From Flavicella sp042091695 (GTDB lineage: Bacteria; Bacteroidota; Bacteroidia; Flavobacteriales; Flavobacteriaceae): a stretch of 64,000 nt of DNA. The DNA lies in assembly GCA_042091695.1 (NCBI GenBank), contig JBELHA010000001.1:62001-126000 (forward strand). Reading direction: 5' to 3'. Position 1 is the stretch's first letter; every line of letters starts with the position of its first letter. The translations under genes and the position numbers were made by a program. This document shows positions 53,716-61,093 of this stretch, piece by piece. A model generated the notes under the pieces. The model saw only the letters and a program-made list of their open reading frames with translations, ran no database searches and was not told where the DNA came from.

Positions 53716-54927
53716 TTATTGGAAATTCTCAAAATCTTCCCAAAATGTTGGGTATGATTTAGATACTACTTCCGGCTCGTTGATTATAAGTTTTGTTTTC
53801 AATAGCAATGGAGCAAAAGCCATCGCCATTCTGTGGTCTTGATAAGTATCTATTGAGATATTTTCTTTTATTTGCTTTGCTGCTTCTAGGTGTAATGACT
53901 TGTCAGTAATAGTAATAGTTGCGCCCAATTTCCCTAATTCAGTTTCCAAAGCAACCAATCGGTCGGTTTCTTTTATTTTTAGTGTGTGCAAGCCTGTCAA
54001 ATCACATGCTATTCCCATTCCAAAACAAGTTACGGCTATCGTTTGTGCAATATCGGGTGCTTTGATAAGATCAAAAGCAACCTTTTTAACTTGTTGGTAG
54101 CTAGGGTCTTTTTCTAAGGTAAGCGTGTGTTCGTTAAAAGTACTGATTACTCCAAATTCTTTGTAAATAGTTGCCAGTACAGAATCTCCTTGCAAACTTT
54201 TTCCTTTGTAGGCTGAAAGTGTAATCTTTCCTGATGTACTCATAGCAACTAGACTATAGTAGTATGAAGCCGAACTCCAGTCAGATTCTACTGTTATTGT
54301 TTTATTTTCAATTCTTTTCTTTGCTGCTACTTTTATGATTTGTCCTTCAAAAGAGGTGCTTATCCCAATATTTTGTAGCAAACTCAATGTCATCTCGATA
54401 TAGGGAATGGAAGTAATGGCCCCTTCAAATTCTAATTCCATTCCTTTTTCAAGACTTGGAGCTATTAATAACAAAGAAGAGATGTATTGACTACTTACGT
54501 TCCCATCAATACGCACTTTTCCTCCTTGTAATTTTTTACCTTTTATGAGTAGCGGCGCAAATCCTTCATTTTCGAGACAAGTTATATCTGCACCCAAAGT
54601 TCTCAATGCATCGATAAGTATTTGTATCGGTCTTTCTTTCATTCTTCCAGAACCTGTAAGTACTACTTCATTGTTCTCTTTGGTGGCAAGTAAACTCGTT
54701 AAAAAACGCATAGTAGTTCCTGCATGCCCAATATTTATTTCTTTTTCATCAGAAGCTAATGCACGTTGCATTAGTTTAGAATCGTCTGAATTTGAAATAT
54801 TTTCAATATTTAAATTCGCATACAGTTGTTGTAAAATAAGTAGTCTGTTAGTTTCACTTTTGGACCCTGTTATTTGTATGTTTTGGTCAATACTACCTGT
54901 AAAATGGTGTAGTTTTTTTTGCGTCAT
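53716..54927 (-). CDS. aroA: 3-phosphoshikimate 1-carboxyvinyltransferase (EPSP synthase)
   Basis: A 403-residue enzyme of the shikimate pathway that joins shikimate 3-phosphate and phosphoenolpyruvate. Visible are the phosphate-binding ITGSKSETNRLLIL, NIGHAGTTMRFLTS (the site near NAGTAxR in other members), RIDGNVSSQYISSLLLIAP, LKIKETDRLVALETELGKLG and YQDHRMAMAFAPL. It follows the mazG-like and 84-residue genes on the same strand; an operon is likely. Confidence 0.95.
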   Translation of the reverse strand: MTQKKLHHFTGSIDQNIQITGSKSETNRLLILQQLYANLNIENISNSDDSKLMQRALASDEKEINIGHAGTTMRFLTSLLATKENNEVVLTGSGRMKERPIQILIDALRTLGADITCLENEGFAPLLIKGKKLQGGKVRIDGNVSSQYISSLLLIAPSLEKGMELEFEGAITSIPYIEMTLSLLQNIGISTSFEGQIIKVAAKKRIENKTITVESDWSSASYYYSLVAMSTSGKITLSAYKGKSLQGDSVLATIYKEFGVISTFNEHTLTLEKDPSYQQVKKVAFDLIKAPDIAQTIAVTCFGMGIACDLTGLHTLKIKETDRLVALETELGKLGATITITDKSLHLEAAKQIKENISIDTYQDHRMAMAFAPLLLKTKLIINEPEVVSKSYPTFWEDFENFQ

Positions 54928-54966
54928 ATCTTTGCGTGTGTACTTTGAAATGTATGAGGATTTCTT

Positions 54967-55221
54967 TTATTTTCTTCCTATTTTTCTCGCTTTTCTTCTA
55001 CTAAAAAAAGCCATAGAAGCTCCATATATTATTGATAATACGGCTCTATTTAGTGTATAAGGTTGCCAACTACCATCATGTAGACTCTCGCTAATAGCAT
55101 TTAAATTTCCATTTTCTATAAAAGAAAGTACTGTCAGTAGTATAGATATTACTACGATAAAGGTGACGCTATAACGCAGGCTGAGTTTCCAAAAAGGGAG
55201 TGCTAATATATTTTTTGACAT
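54967..55221 (-). CDS. Small two-helix membrane protein between mazG-like gene and aroA
   Basis: An 84-residue protein with a hydrophobic segment (YSVTFIVVISILLTVLSFI), a central polar loop and a second apolar stretch (AVLSIIYGASMAFF), ending in a basic tail (SRRKARKIGRK). I do not recognise the family. Its ATG is directly next to the stop codon of the preceding mazG-like gene and aroA starts 39 bases downstream, so it is probably co-transcribed with both. The tight spacing supports a real gene. Confidence 0.72.
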   Translation of the reverse strand: MSKNILALPFWKLSLRYSVTFIVVISILLTVLSFIENGNLNAISESLHDGSWQPYTLNRAVLSIIYGASMAFFSRRKARKIGRK

Positions 55222-55548
55222 TTATTGTAGCTTTTTATTGTTGTGGTGTCTGTCGTGATCTCTCTTAGTTTTAAGGTCTAACTTTTTGTCAAATGCTTGT
55301 TGTAAGTCGATGCCTGTTTGGTTTGCCAAACATAGCACTACAAATACAACATCTGCGAGTTCTTCTCCTAAATCCTTGTTTTTATCACTTTCTTTTTCGC
55401 TTTGTTCTCCATAGCGTCTTGCAATAATACGAGCTACTTCTCCCACTTCCTCTGTGAGTTGTGCCATATTTGTCAATTCGTTAAAATAACGAACTCCATG
55501 AGTTTTAATCCAGTGGTCTACGGCCTCTTGTGCATTTTTGATATCCAT
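55222..55548 (-). CDS. MazG-like nucleotide pyrophosphohydrolase
   Basis: A 108-residue all-alpha NTP pyrophosphohydrolase. The metal-binding pattern ExxE ... ExxD is seen in LTEEVGEVARIIARRYG and DLGEELADVVFVVL. Single-domain members hydrolyse (d)NTPs or modified nucleotides to monophosphates, serving as house-cleaning enzymes. It is the first gene of a unit with the 84-residue gene and aroA, with a -7 box upstream. Confidence 0.92.
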   Translation of the reverse strand: MDIKNAQEAVDHWIKTHGVRYFNELTNMAQLTEEVGEVARIIARRYGEQSEKESDKNKDLGEELADVVFVVLCLANQTGIDLQQAFDKKLDLKTKRDHDRHHNNKKLQ

Positions 55549-55570
55549 TGTCTACGGTGTTTAAACGTAG

Positions 55571-55578
55571 CAAATATA
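55571..55578 (-). promoter_or_regulatory. Putative -7 box of the mazG-like/aroA unit
   Basis: Plus-strand CAAATATA reads TATATTTG on the minus strand, 22 bases before the ATG at 55548. A -33 TTG is not clear. Confidence 0.42.
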
Positions 55579-55617
55579 AGTAAGATTGTAGGAATTTCCT
55601 TCCTGAATTTTTGAAAG

Positions 55618-57258
55618 TTACTTTTTGATAATTTTGGTGATTTCAAATGTGTTTCCTCTTTGAATTTTCAACAAGTAGATTCCTTTAGGATAAAGTGATA
55701 TGTCCAGTGTATTATTATTTCCTTGCTGTATTACTTTACCAGTCAATGAGAGCATTGTTGCCTTTTCAAAATCTCCTCTTATATGAATTTTACCCCTGGT
55801 CGGATTCGGTGTTATTTGAAGTTTATCTAAGGGTTTTACGTTGTTTGATAACGTTTCAATATTGTAACTGAAATCATCGATATATGCGACTACTTTATCT
55901 TGATTGTTTTCTGAATTTACTTGTAAAACAACACGATTAAAATCCTTTCGTTCGATTGGATTTATGGAGCTGTTACTAAAATTTATATAGATATCATTTG
56001 CAAAATCAAACTTAATTTCCTGCCATTTTCCTAGCTGAACAGTTTTGATTATTTCACATTGCGTCGACCAGGGTTGTCCTAAAGTACCGTCTTGTAATTT
56101 TAAAGAGATTTGATTGGGTGAGTTACCTGAGATACTGGAAGGGTCAATATATATCTTTAACGTAAATACACTTTCAGTCGTTAAATCGAAATTTTTTGCT
56201 GTATCAAACCTTATGTTAGCATAAGTAGCTCCTTCGTCTTTATATCTAAGCACATTTTCTGATGTATTAATACCTTCTTTGTATGGATTTGTAAAATTCA
56301 CATCCATTAGAGTTGTATCTTCTGTCCATGAAGTAATAGTGCCCTCTCCTTCAAAGTTATCATATATATTGTTTGCAATCTCATTTTCTGATCCATCACC
56401 TCCGGTTGCTTGTGTGGCTTCGTATACTCGTACATAGTCTATATCCATACTACTCTGAATAAAATTTGAAGTTATGCTTGGTTGAATTGCAATATTTAAC
56501 AAGAAATATTGAGGTGCATCATAGGGCCATGTATCGGCATCCTTTACTTCGGGATTGTAGGTGTAATGTTGCTTTCCATCTACACTAAAAATCATTCGAT
56601 CTGCGTTCCAATCTAGTTCATATATATGGAATTCACTTGAAGCTGTTTCTACCCTTTGTCCACCGTGATTTACGGTCCCTCCGTAACTAGAGGGTGTATG
56701 CATTGCGCTTTGTACATAGTTCTGATTGCTGCCCCAATGTTCCATGATGTCAATTTCACCGCAAGCGGGCCAGGGTGTTGTTCCAAAATCCTCAGTCCAA
56801 TAAGCACCTGATTCTATGATGTTTTTACCCAACATCCATATGGCAGGCCATGTTCCAATTCCAGTCGGTAATTTTGCACGTATTTGTACGCGTCCGTATT
56901 GAAATGCATACTTTGAATTGAGTCTTGCCGAGGTGTAGTTTTTAGTATGTCCTTGATCTGTGAAATTTTCTTTCTTTGCGATAATGCTTAGCACTCCTTG
57001 TTGTACAATAGCATTTTCTATACGATTTGTATAATGTTGTATTTCTCCATTGTACCAACTTCCACCAGAAGGAAGTTCTGTTTGATGGAACCATTTAGTG
57101 TCGTCTATCACTCCATCTACGTCAAATTCATCGGACCATAGTAGTACATCAGAGACAGTTTCTTCTGATGTTTTACTTTTTTTATTACTGCTTTCTTGAC
57201 AGTATAGTTGGATTGTTGCCAATAGGCAAAGCAAATAGGGTAGGTAGTGTTTTGGCAT
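55618..57258 (-). CDS. Secreted GH16 family glycoside hydrolase with T9SS type A tail
   Basis: A 546-residue endo-glycanase. A signal peptide (ending LYCQ, near residue 21) precedes a GH16 domain (about 40-280) with the catalytic signature EIDIMEHWG (nucleophile Glu168, Asp170, acid/base Glu173) and the substrate-cleft Trp motif GTWPAIWMLG. This signature fits laminarinase-like beta-1,3-glucanases, although agarase or carrageenase specificity is not excluded. A beta-sandwich region (about 300-460), probably carbohydrate-binding, and a T9SS sorting domain (ITPNPTRGKIHI ... YPKGIYLLKIQ) follow. Surface or secreted polysaccharide degradation is inferred. Confidence 0.94.
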   Translation of the reverse strand: MPKHYLPYLLCLLATIQLYCQESSNKKSKTSEETVSDVLLWSDEFDVDGVIDDTKWFHQTELPSGGSWYNGEIQHYTNRIENAIVQQGVLSIIAKKENFTDQGHTKNYTSARLNSKYAFQYGRVQIRAKLPTGIGTWPAIWMLGKNIIESGAYWTEDFGTTPWPACGEIDIMEHWGSNQNYVQSAMHTPSSYGGTVNHGGQRVETASSEFHIYELDWNADRMIFSVDGKQHYTYNPEVKDADTWPYDAPQYFLLNIAIQPSITSNFIQSSMDIDYVRVYEATQATGGDGSENEIANNIYDNFEGEGTITSWTEDTTLMDVNFTNPYKEGINTSENVLRYKDEGATYANIRFDTAKNFDLTTESVFTLKIYIDPSSISGNSPNQISLKLQDGTLGQPWSTQCEIIKTVQLGKWQEIKFDFANDIYINFSNSSINPIERKDFNRVVLQVNSENNQDKVVAYIDDFSYNIETLSNNVKPLDKLQITPNPTRGKIHIRGDFEKATMLSLTGKVIQQGNNNTLDISLYPKGIYLLKIQRGNTFEITKIIKK

Positions 57259-57336
57259 AAGTTTAGTTTTGAATCGGTTGAATCAAAGATAATTTTTTAC
57301 TACCTATTTTCCAGATTTTACACCTCTACTCCGCCA

Positions 57337-57993
57337 CTACAATTCTTCTTTATTTGAATTTTTTAAGAGCTTTAAAAAAAAATCTCTCGGTATTTCTTCT
57401 GCGCCTAAACTTTCAAGATGTTGATTGTACACTTGACAGTCTAGAAGTAAGTAATTTTCACGTTCTAATTTTTGCGCCAAATGAATAAAAGCAATTTTAG
57501 AGGTATTACTTTCTTTACTAAACATACTTTCTCCACAAAAGACATTTCCTAGATCCATTCCATACAAGCCACCTACCAATTCAGAGCCTCTCCAAACTTC
57601 AACAGATTTTGCAATTCCTTTTTTGTGAAGTGCGATATAGGCTTGTTGCATGTCATCGGTTATCCATGTGCCTAGTCCATCGTTTCTCTCTATTTTTTTG
57701 CAATTAAAAATCACCTCTTCAAAGGCTTGGTTAAAGGTAATACGATAGGTGTTTTTACGAAGCAATTGCCTCATAGATTTAGAAACGTGTAATTGTTCAA
57801 AAAACAATACCATACGAGGGTCAGGACAATACCACAGGATAGGTTCTCCTTCGTTGTACCATGGGAAAATACCGTTCCTATAAGCATTTATAAGACGTTC
57901 AGATGACAAATCACCTCCTATAGCTATGATTCCTTCTTCGCTTATGTGTTCAATGCTTGGGAAGTTTGTAGTATTTTTAGGCAACCAAATCAT
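57337..57993 (-). CDS. aat: Leucyl/phenylalanyl-tRNA-protein transferase
   Basis: A 218-residue enzyme of the N-degron pathway that adds Leu or Phe to proteins with N-terminal Lys or Arg, marking them for ClpS/ClpAP. Motifs are LINAYRNGIFPWYNEGEPIL, WYCPDPRMVLF, SVEVWRGSELVGGLYGMDLG and FCGESMFSKESNTSK. It lies downstream of tsf on the same strand beyond a terminator, so it is probably expressed separately. Confidence 0.96.
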   Translation of the reverse strand: MIWLPKNTTNFPSIEHISEEGIIAIGGDLSSERLINAYRNGIFPWYNEGEPILWYCPDPRMVLFFEQLHVSKSMRQLLRKNTYRITFNQAFEEVIFNCKKIERNDGLGTWITDDMQQAYIALHKKGIAKSVEVWRGSELVGGLYGMDLGNVFCGESMFSKESNTSKIAFIHLAQKLERENYLLLDCQVYNQHLESLGAEEIPRDFFLKLLKNSNKEEL

Positions 57994-58021
57994 CCTATAA
58001 AATTAGGTATAAAAACTGCAT

Positions 58022-58055
58022 AAAAAAAGGCTGTTTGAAACAAACAGCCTTTTGT
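58022..58055 (-). terminator. Terminator downstream of tsf
   Basis: AAAAGGCTGTTTG (58025-58037), loop AAA, CAAACAGCCTTTT (58041-58053), followed on the minus strand by a T run. Confidence 0.9.
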
Positions 58056-58073
58056 AGTATATTGAGGAAAAGA

Positions 58074-59042
58074 TTAACCTAAAGAAACTCTTGAGAAGTT
58101 TACAACAGCAACCTCACCTAATGTTTTCACATATTCAGCAACGGTTTTCTTTTCATCTTTGATAAAGTTTTGGTCTAATAGACATTGTTCTTTATCTAAA
58201 GTTGTATTGTCAGCTACGAATCTTTCCATTTTTCCTGGTAAAATTCTATCCCAGATTTTTTCTGGTTTTCCTTCAGCTTTCAATTCAGCTTTTGCAGCTT
58301 CTTCAGCAGCAGCTAATACTTCTTCGGTCAATTGAGACATAGAGATGTATTGAGGTACATTTTTCAATGTTTTACCCAAACGTCCAAGTTCAATGTTGTT
58401 TTTCTCGATTTCTGCAATACGAGCTTCAGTTTCAGAAGCTACAAATGCAGGGTCGAAATCTTTGTAAGACAAAGAAGTAGCACCCATAGATGCTGCTTGC
58501 ATTGCTAAGTCTCTTGCAACAACCTCAGCTCCATCTACTTTAGCAGACAAACCAACCAAAGAGGCGATTTTGTTACCAACGTGGATGTAAGAACCTACGA
58601 AAGGAGCTTCAACTCTTGTAAAGTCATTGATTTGGATTTTTTCACCGATAACACCAGTTTGTTCAACCAATTTATCTGCAACAGATACGCCACCGAAATC
58701 AGAAGCCAAGAAGTCTTCTTTGTTTGCGTAAGACAATGCTTGTTCAGCTAAGTCTTTCGCTAACTTTACGAAGTCATCATTTTTTCCAACGAAGTCAGTT
58801 TCACATCCTAATACGATAGAAACACCTACAGTAGCGTCTGCATTTACTTTTGCAATTGCAGCACCTTCAGAAGATTCTCTATCTGCTCTTTTAGCAGCAA
58901 CTTTTTGTCCTTTTTTTCTAAGAACATCAATCGCTTTGTCGAAATCTCCTTCAGCCTCTACTAAGGCTTTTTTACAATCCATCATTCCAGACCCAGTTGC
59001 TTTACGCAACTTCATAACGTCTGCAGCTTTAATTTCTGCCAT
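58074..59042 (-). CDS. tsf: Translation elongation factor Ts
   Basis: A 322-residue nucleotide exchange factor for EF-Tu. The N-terminal UBA-like domain (AADVMKLRKATGSGMMDCKKAL) contacts EF-Tu, and the catalytic core includes ETDFVGKNDDFVKLAKDLA. The protein is longer than the E. coli factor (283 residues), as usual in this phylum. It lies 47 bases after rpsB, the conserved rpsB-tsf operon order. Confidence 0.97.
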   Translation of the reverse strand: MAEIKAADVMKLRKATGSGMMDCKKALVEAEGDFDKAIDVLRKKGQKVAAKRADRESSEGAAIAKVNADATVGVSIVLGCETDFVGKNDDFVKLAKDLAEQALSYANKEDFLASDFGGVSVADKLVEQTGVIGEKIQINDFTRVEAPFVGSYIHVGNKIASLVGLSAKVDGAEVVARDLAMQAASMGATSLSYKDFDPAFVASETEARIAEIEKNNIELGRLGKTLKNVPQYISMSQLTEEVLAAAEEAAKAELKAEGKPEKIWDRILPGKMERFVADNTTLDKEQCLLDQNFIKDEKKTVAEYVKTLGEVAVVNFSRVSLG

Positions 59043-59089
59043 GATCTATTATTTTTTTTTAAGTTTAAAAAAGTATTCTTATCGAAAAA

Positions 59090-59872
59090 TTATTTTTTCT
59101 CTTTTGCTTCTGGTGCTGCTTTTTCAGCTGCAGGAGCTGCCTTTTCAGCCGCTGGTGCTGCTTTTTCAGCATTTTCTTTAGAAGCTTTTCTATTGTTCAA
59201 ACCACCTGCAACCGCATCGATAACGTATCCTAATACTTTGTCGATAGATTTAGAAGCGTCATCATTTGCAGGAATTACAAAATCAACGGCTCTTGGGTCA
59301 GAGTTTGTATCTACTAAAGCAAATACAGGGATGTTCAATTTTTGTGCTTCAGAAACAGCAATGTGCTCTTTCTTTACATCAACTACAAACAAAGCACCTG
59401 GCAAACGCGTCATGTCAGAGATAGAACCTAAGTTCTTTTCTAATTTCGTTCTTTGACGTTCAATTTGTAATTGCTCTCTTTTAGACAATGCAGCAAAAGA
59501 ACCATCAACTTTCATTCTATCAATCTGAGCCATTTTCTTAACAGCTTTTCTGATAGTTACAAAGTTTGTCAACATTCCTCCTGGCCATCTCTCAGTGATG
59601 TAAGGCATGTTTACAGAGGCTGCTTTATCAGCAACGATGTCTTTAGCTTGTTTTTTTGTAGCTACAAATAAGATTTTTCTTCCTGAAGCTGCAATTTTTT
59701 CCAAAGCTGTAGCAGATTCTTCAATCTTAGCTGCTGTTTTGTAAAGGTCGATGATGTGTACTCCATTACGCTCTGTATAAATAAAAGGAGCCATGTTTGG
59801 ATTCCACTTTCTAGTCAAGTGTCCGAAGTGTACACCTGCATCTAATAATTCTTTAATTTCGATGTTTGACAT
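59090..59872 (-). CDS. rpsB: 30S ribosomal protein S2 with Ala/Lys-rich repeated tail
   Basis: A 260-residue S2 protein of the small subunit head. Family motifs are LLDAGVHFGHLTRKWNP, TERNGVHIIDLYKT, FVATKKQAKDIV, RWPGGMLTNFVTI and the DTNSDPRAVDFVIPANDDA segment. The last 25 or so residues are a low-complexity tail of repeated AEKAAPA units, probably disordered. It is followed by tsf. Confidence 0.97.
   Translation of the reverse strand: MSNIEIKELLDAGVHFGHLTRKWNPNMAPFIYTERNGVHIIDLYKTAAKIEESATALEKIAASGRKILFVATKKQAKDIVADKAASVNMPYITERWPGGMLTNFVTIRKAVKKMAQIDRMKVDGSFAALSKREQLQIERQRTKLEKNLGSISDMTRLPGALFVVDVKKEHIAVSEAQKLNIPVFALVDTNSDPRAVDFVIPANDDASKSIDKVLGYVIDAVAGGLNNRKASKENAEKAAPAAEKAAPAAEKAAPEAKEKK
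59103..59170 (-). repeat. Short in-frame tandem repeat in the rpsB 3' end
   Basis: Three units of about 21 bases encode AEKAAPA with synonymous differences, from 59103 to about 59170. Such tracts vary in copy number by slippage. Confidence 0.6.
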
Positions 59873-59955
59873 TTTAGTTTTTGTTTACGTTCTCTGAGAA
59901 TAGCAATGTGAAAGTAGCACTTTTAAGGGTGGTCTTACACATTTAGATGCTAAAC

Positions 59956-59977
59956 AAGCCCTGAATGAACAGGGCTT
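59956..59977 (-). other. Hairpin in the rpsI-rpsB gap
   Basis: AAGCCCTG (59956-59963) pairs with CAGGGCTT (59970-59977) over a 6-base loop, in the 173-base gap between rpsI and rpsB. A second small hairpin (GAGTTC/GAACTC, 60004-60020) is closer to rpsI. It could be a weak terminator for rplM-rpsI or part of the rpsB leader; neither has a good T run. Confidence 0.4.
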
Positions 59978-60045
59978 CGATAACTTGTTTAAAATTATAT
60001 TTTTGAGTTCTAGAAGAACTCTGAATAAAACTCCAATAAAACGTA

Positions 60046-60432
60046 TTAACGCTTTGAGAATTGGAATTTCTTTCTTGCTTTTTTCTGTCCAAATTTCTTA
60101 CGTTCCACCATTCTTGGGTCTCTTGTAAGTAATCCTTCTGGTTTCAAGATAGCTCTGTTTTCAGCGTCAATCTCACACAATGCTCTTGAGATTGCCAAAC
60201 GAATTGCTTCTGCTTGACCTGTTACACCACCTCCAAAAACGTTTACAGTTAAATCGAAGTTTTCGATGTTTTCTGTCAACATTAATGGTTGTTGAACTTT
60301 GTATCTCAACGTAGTCGTTGTGAAGTAATCTTCAAACGCTCTGTTGTTGATCGTGATGTTTCCTTTTCCTTCTGATAAGTAGATACGTGCTACAGCCGTT
60401 TTTCTTCTTCCTATTTTGTGAACTGTTTCCAT
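60046..60432 (-). CDS. rpsI: 30S ribosomal protein S9
   Basis: A 128-residue S9 whose C-terminal tail reaches the P-site tRNA. Conserved parts are KIGRRKTAVARIYLSEGKG, GGGVTGQAEAIRLAISRAL, LLTRDPRMVERKKFGQKKAR and the terminal FSKR. It starts 2 bases after the rplM stop, forming the standard rplM-rpsI operon. Confidence 0.98.
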   Translation of the reverse strand: METVHKIGRRKTAVARIYLSEGKGNITINNRAFEDYFTTTTLRYKVQQPLMLTENIENFDLTVNVFGGGVTGQAEAIRLAISRALCEIDAENRAILKPEGLLTRDPRMVERKKFGQKKARKKFQFSKR

Positions 60433-60434
60433 GA

Positions 60435-60890
60435 TTATCTAAGATCGTTTAGGTTAAATGCTTTTGGCTCCTGTGCAGTTTGTTGGTGCTCAGTTCCAGC
60501 GTATACATATAGGTTTCTGAATAATGCGGCTCCTAATTTATTCTTAGGCAACATTCCTTTTACAGCTTTTTCTACCAAACGAGTTGGATCTTTTTCAAAC
60601 ATTTCTGTCGCTGTTAAAGATCTTTGACCTCCTGGATATCCTGTGTGACGGATGTAAGACTTGTCAGTCCATTTTTTTCCAGTTAAAACAATTTTGTCTG
60701 CATTGATTACAACCACGTTATCTCCACAGTCTACGTGTGGTGTATAATTCGTCTTGTACTTACCTCTTATAAGCATTGCTACTTTAGAAGCAAAACGACC
60801 CAATGTCTGTCCGTCCGCATCAACAACTAACCACTCTTTATTTGCGGTGTCTTTGTTTGCCGATACTGTTTTGTAACTTAATGTGTTCAT
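60435..60890 (-). CDS. rplM: 50S ribosomal protein L13
   Basis: A 151-residue L13, an early assembly protein of the large subunit. Motifs are WLVVDADGQTLGRFASKVA, LIRGKYKTNYTPHVDCGDNV, VINADKIVLTGKKWTDK and AVKGMLPKNKLG. It is the first gene of rplM-rpsI, with a complete promoter-like element upstream. Confidence 0.98.
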   Translation of the reverse strand: MNTLSYKTVSANKDTANKEWLVVDADGQTLGRFASKVAMLIRGKYKTNYTPHVDCGDNVVVINADKIVLTGKKWTDKSYIRHTGYPGGQRSLTATEMFEKDPTRLVEKAVKGMLPKNKLGAALFRNLYVYAGTEHQQTAQEPKAFNLNDLR

Positions 60891-60943
60891 ACACTATTAG
60901 TTTTTGTATTGATTAATAAATAATTTTTCCCCATTAGGGGCTG

Positions 60944-60974
60944 CAAATATACATTTAAATATGCTCCTGAACAA
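60944..60974 (-). promoter_or_regulatory. Putative promoter of rplM-rpsI
   Basis: On the minus strand TTG (60974-60972), a 20-base spacer, TATATTTG (60951-60944), giving a leader of roughly 45 bases before the rplM ATG. Confidence 0.55.
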
Positions 60975-61093
60975 TAGCGTTTTAAAGTTTTTTTTAATGC
61001 TTGTGCTATCTTTGGTTTTTTGCTTTCTTTTTTCTGTCTTCTTGTTTGTGTTTTACCCTGTGTTTTGGGTATTAAAACGTATCTTATTTTGGT

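Noticed and set aside
54545..55060. A 171-codon plus-strand frame across aroA and the 84-residue gene
   Set aside because: It lies antisense to two genes and has no recognisable domain.
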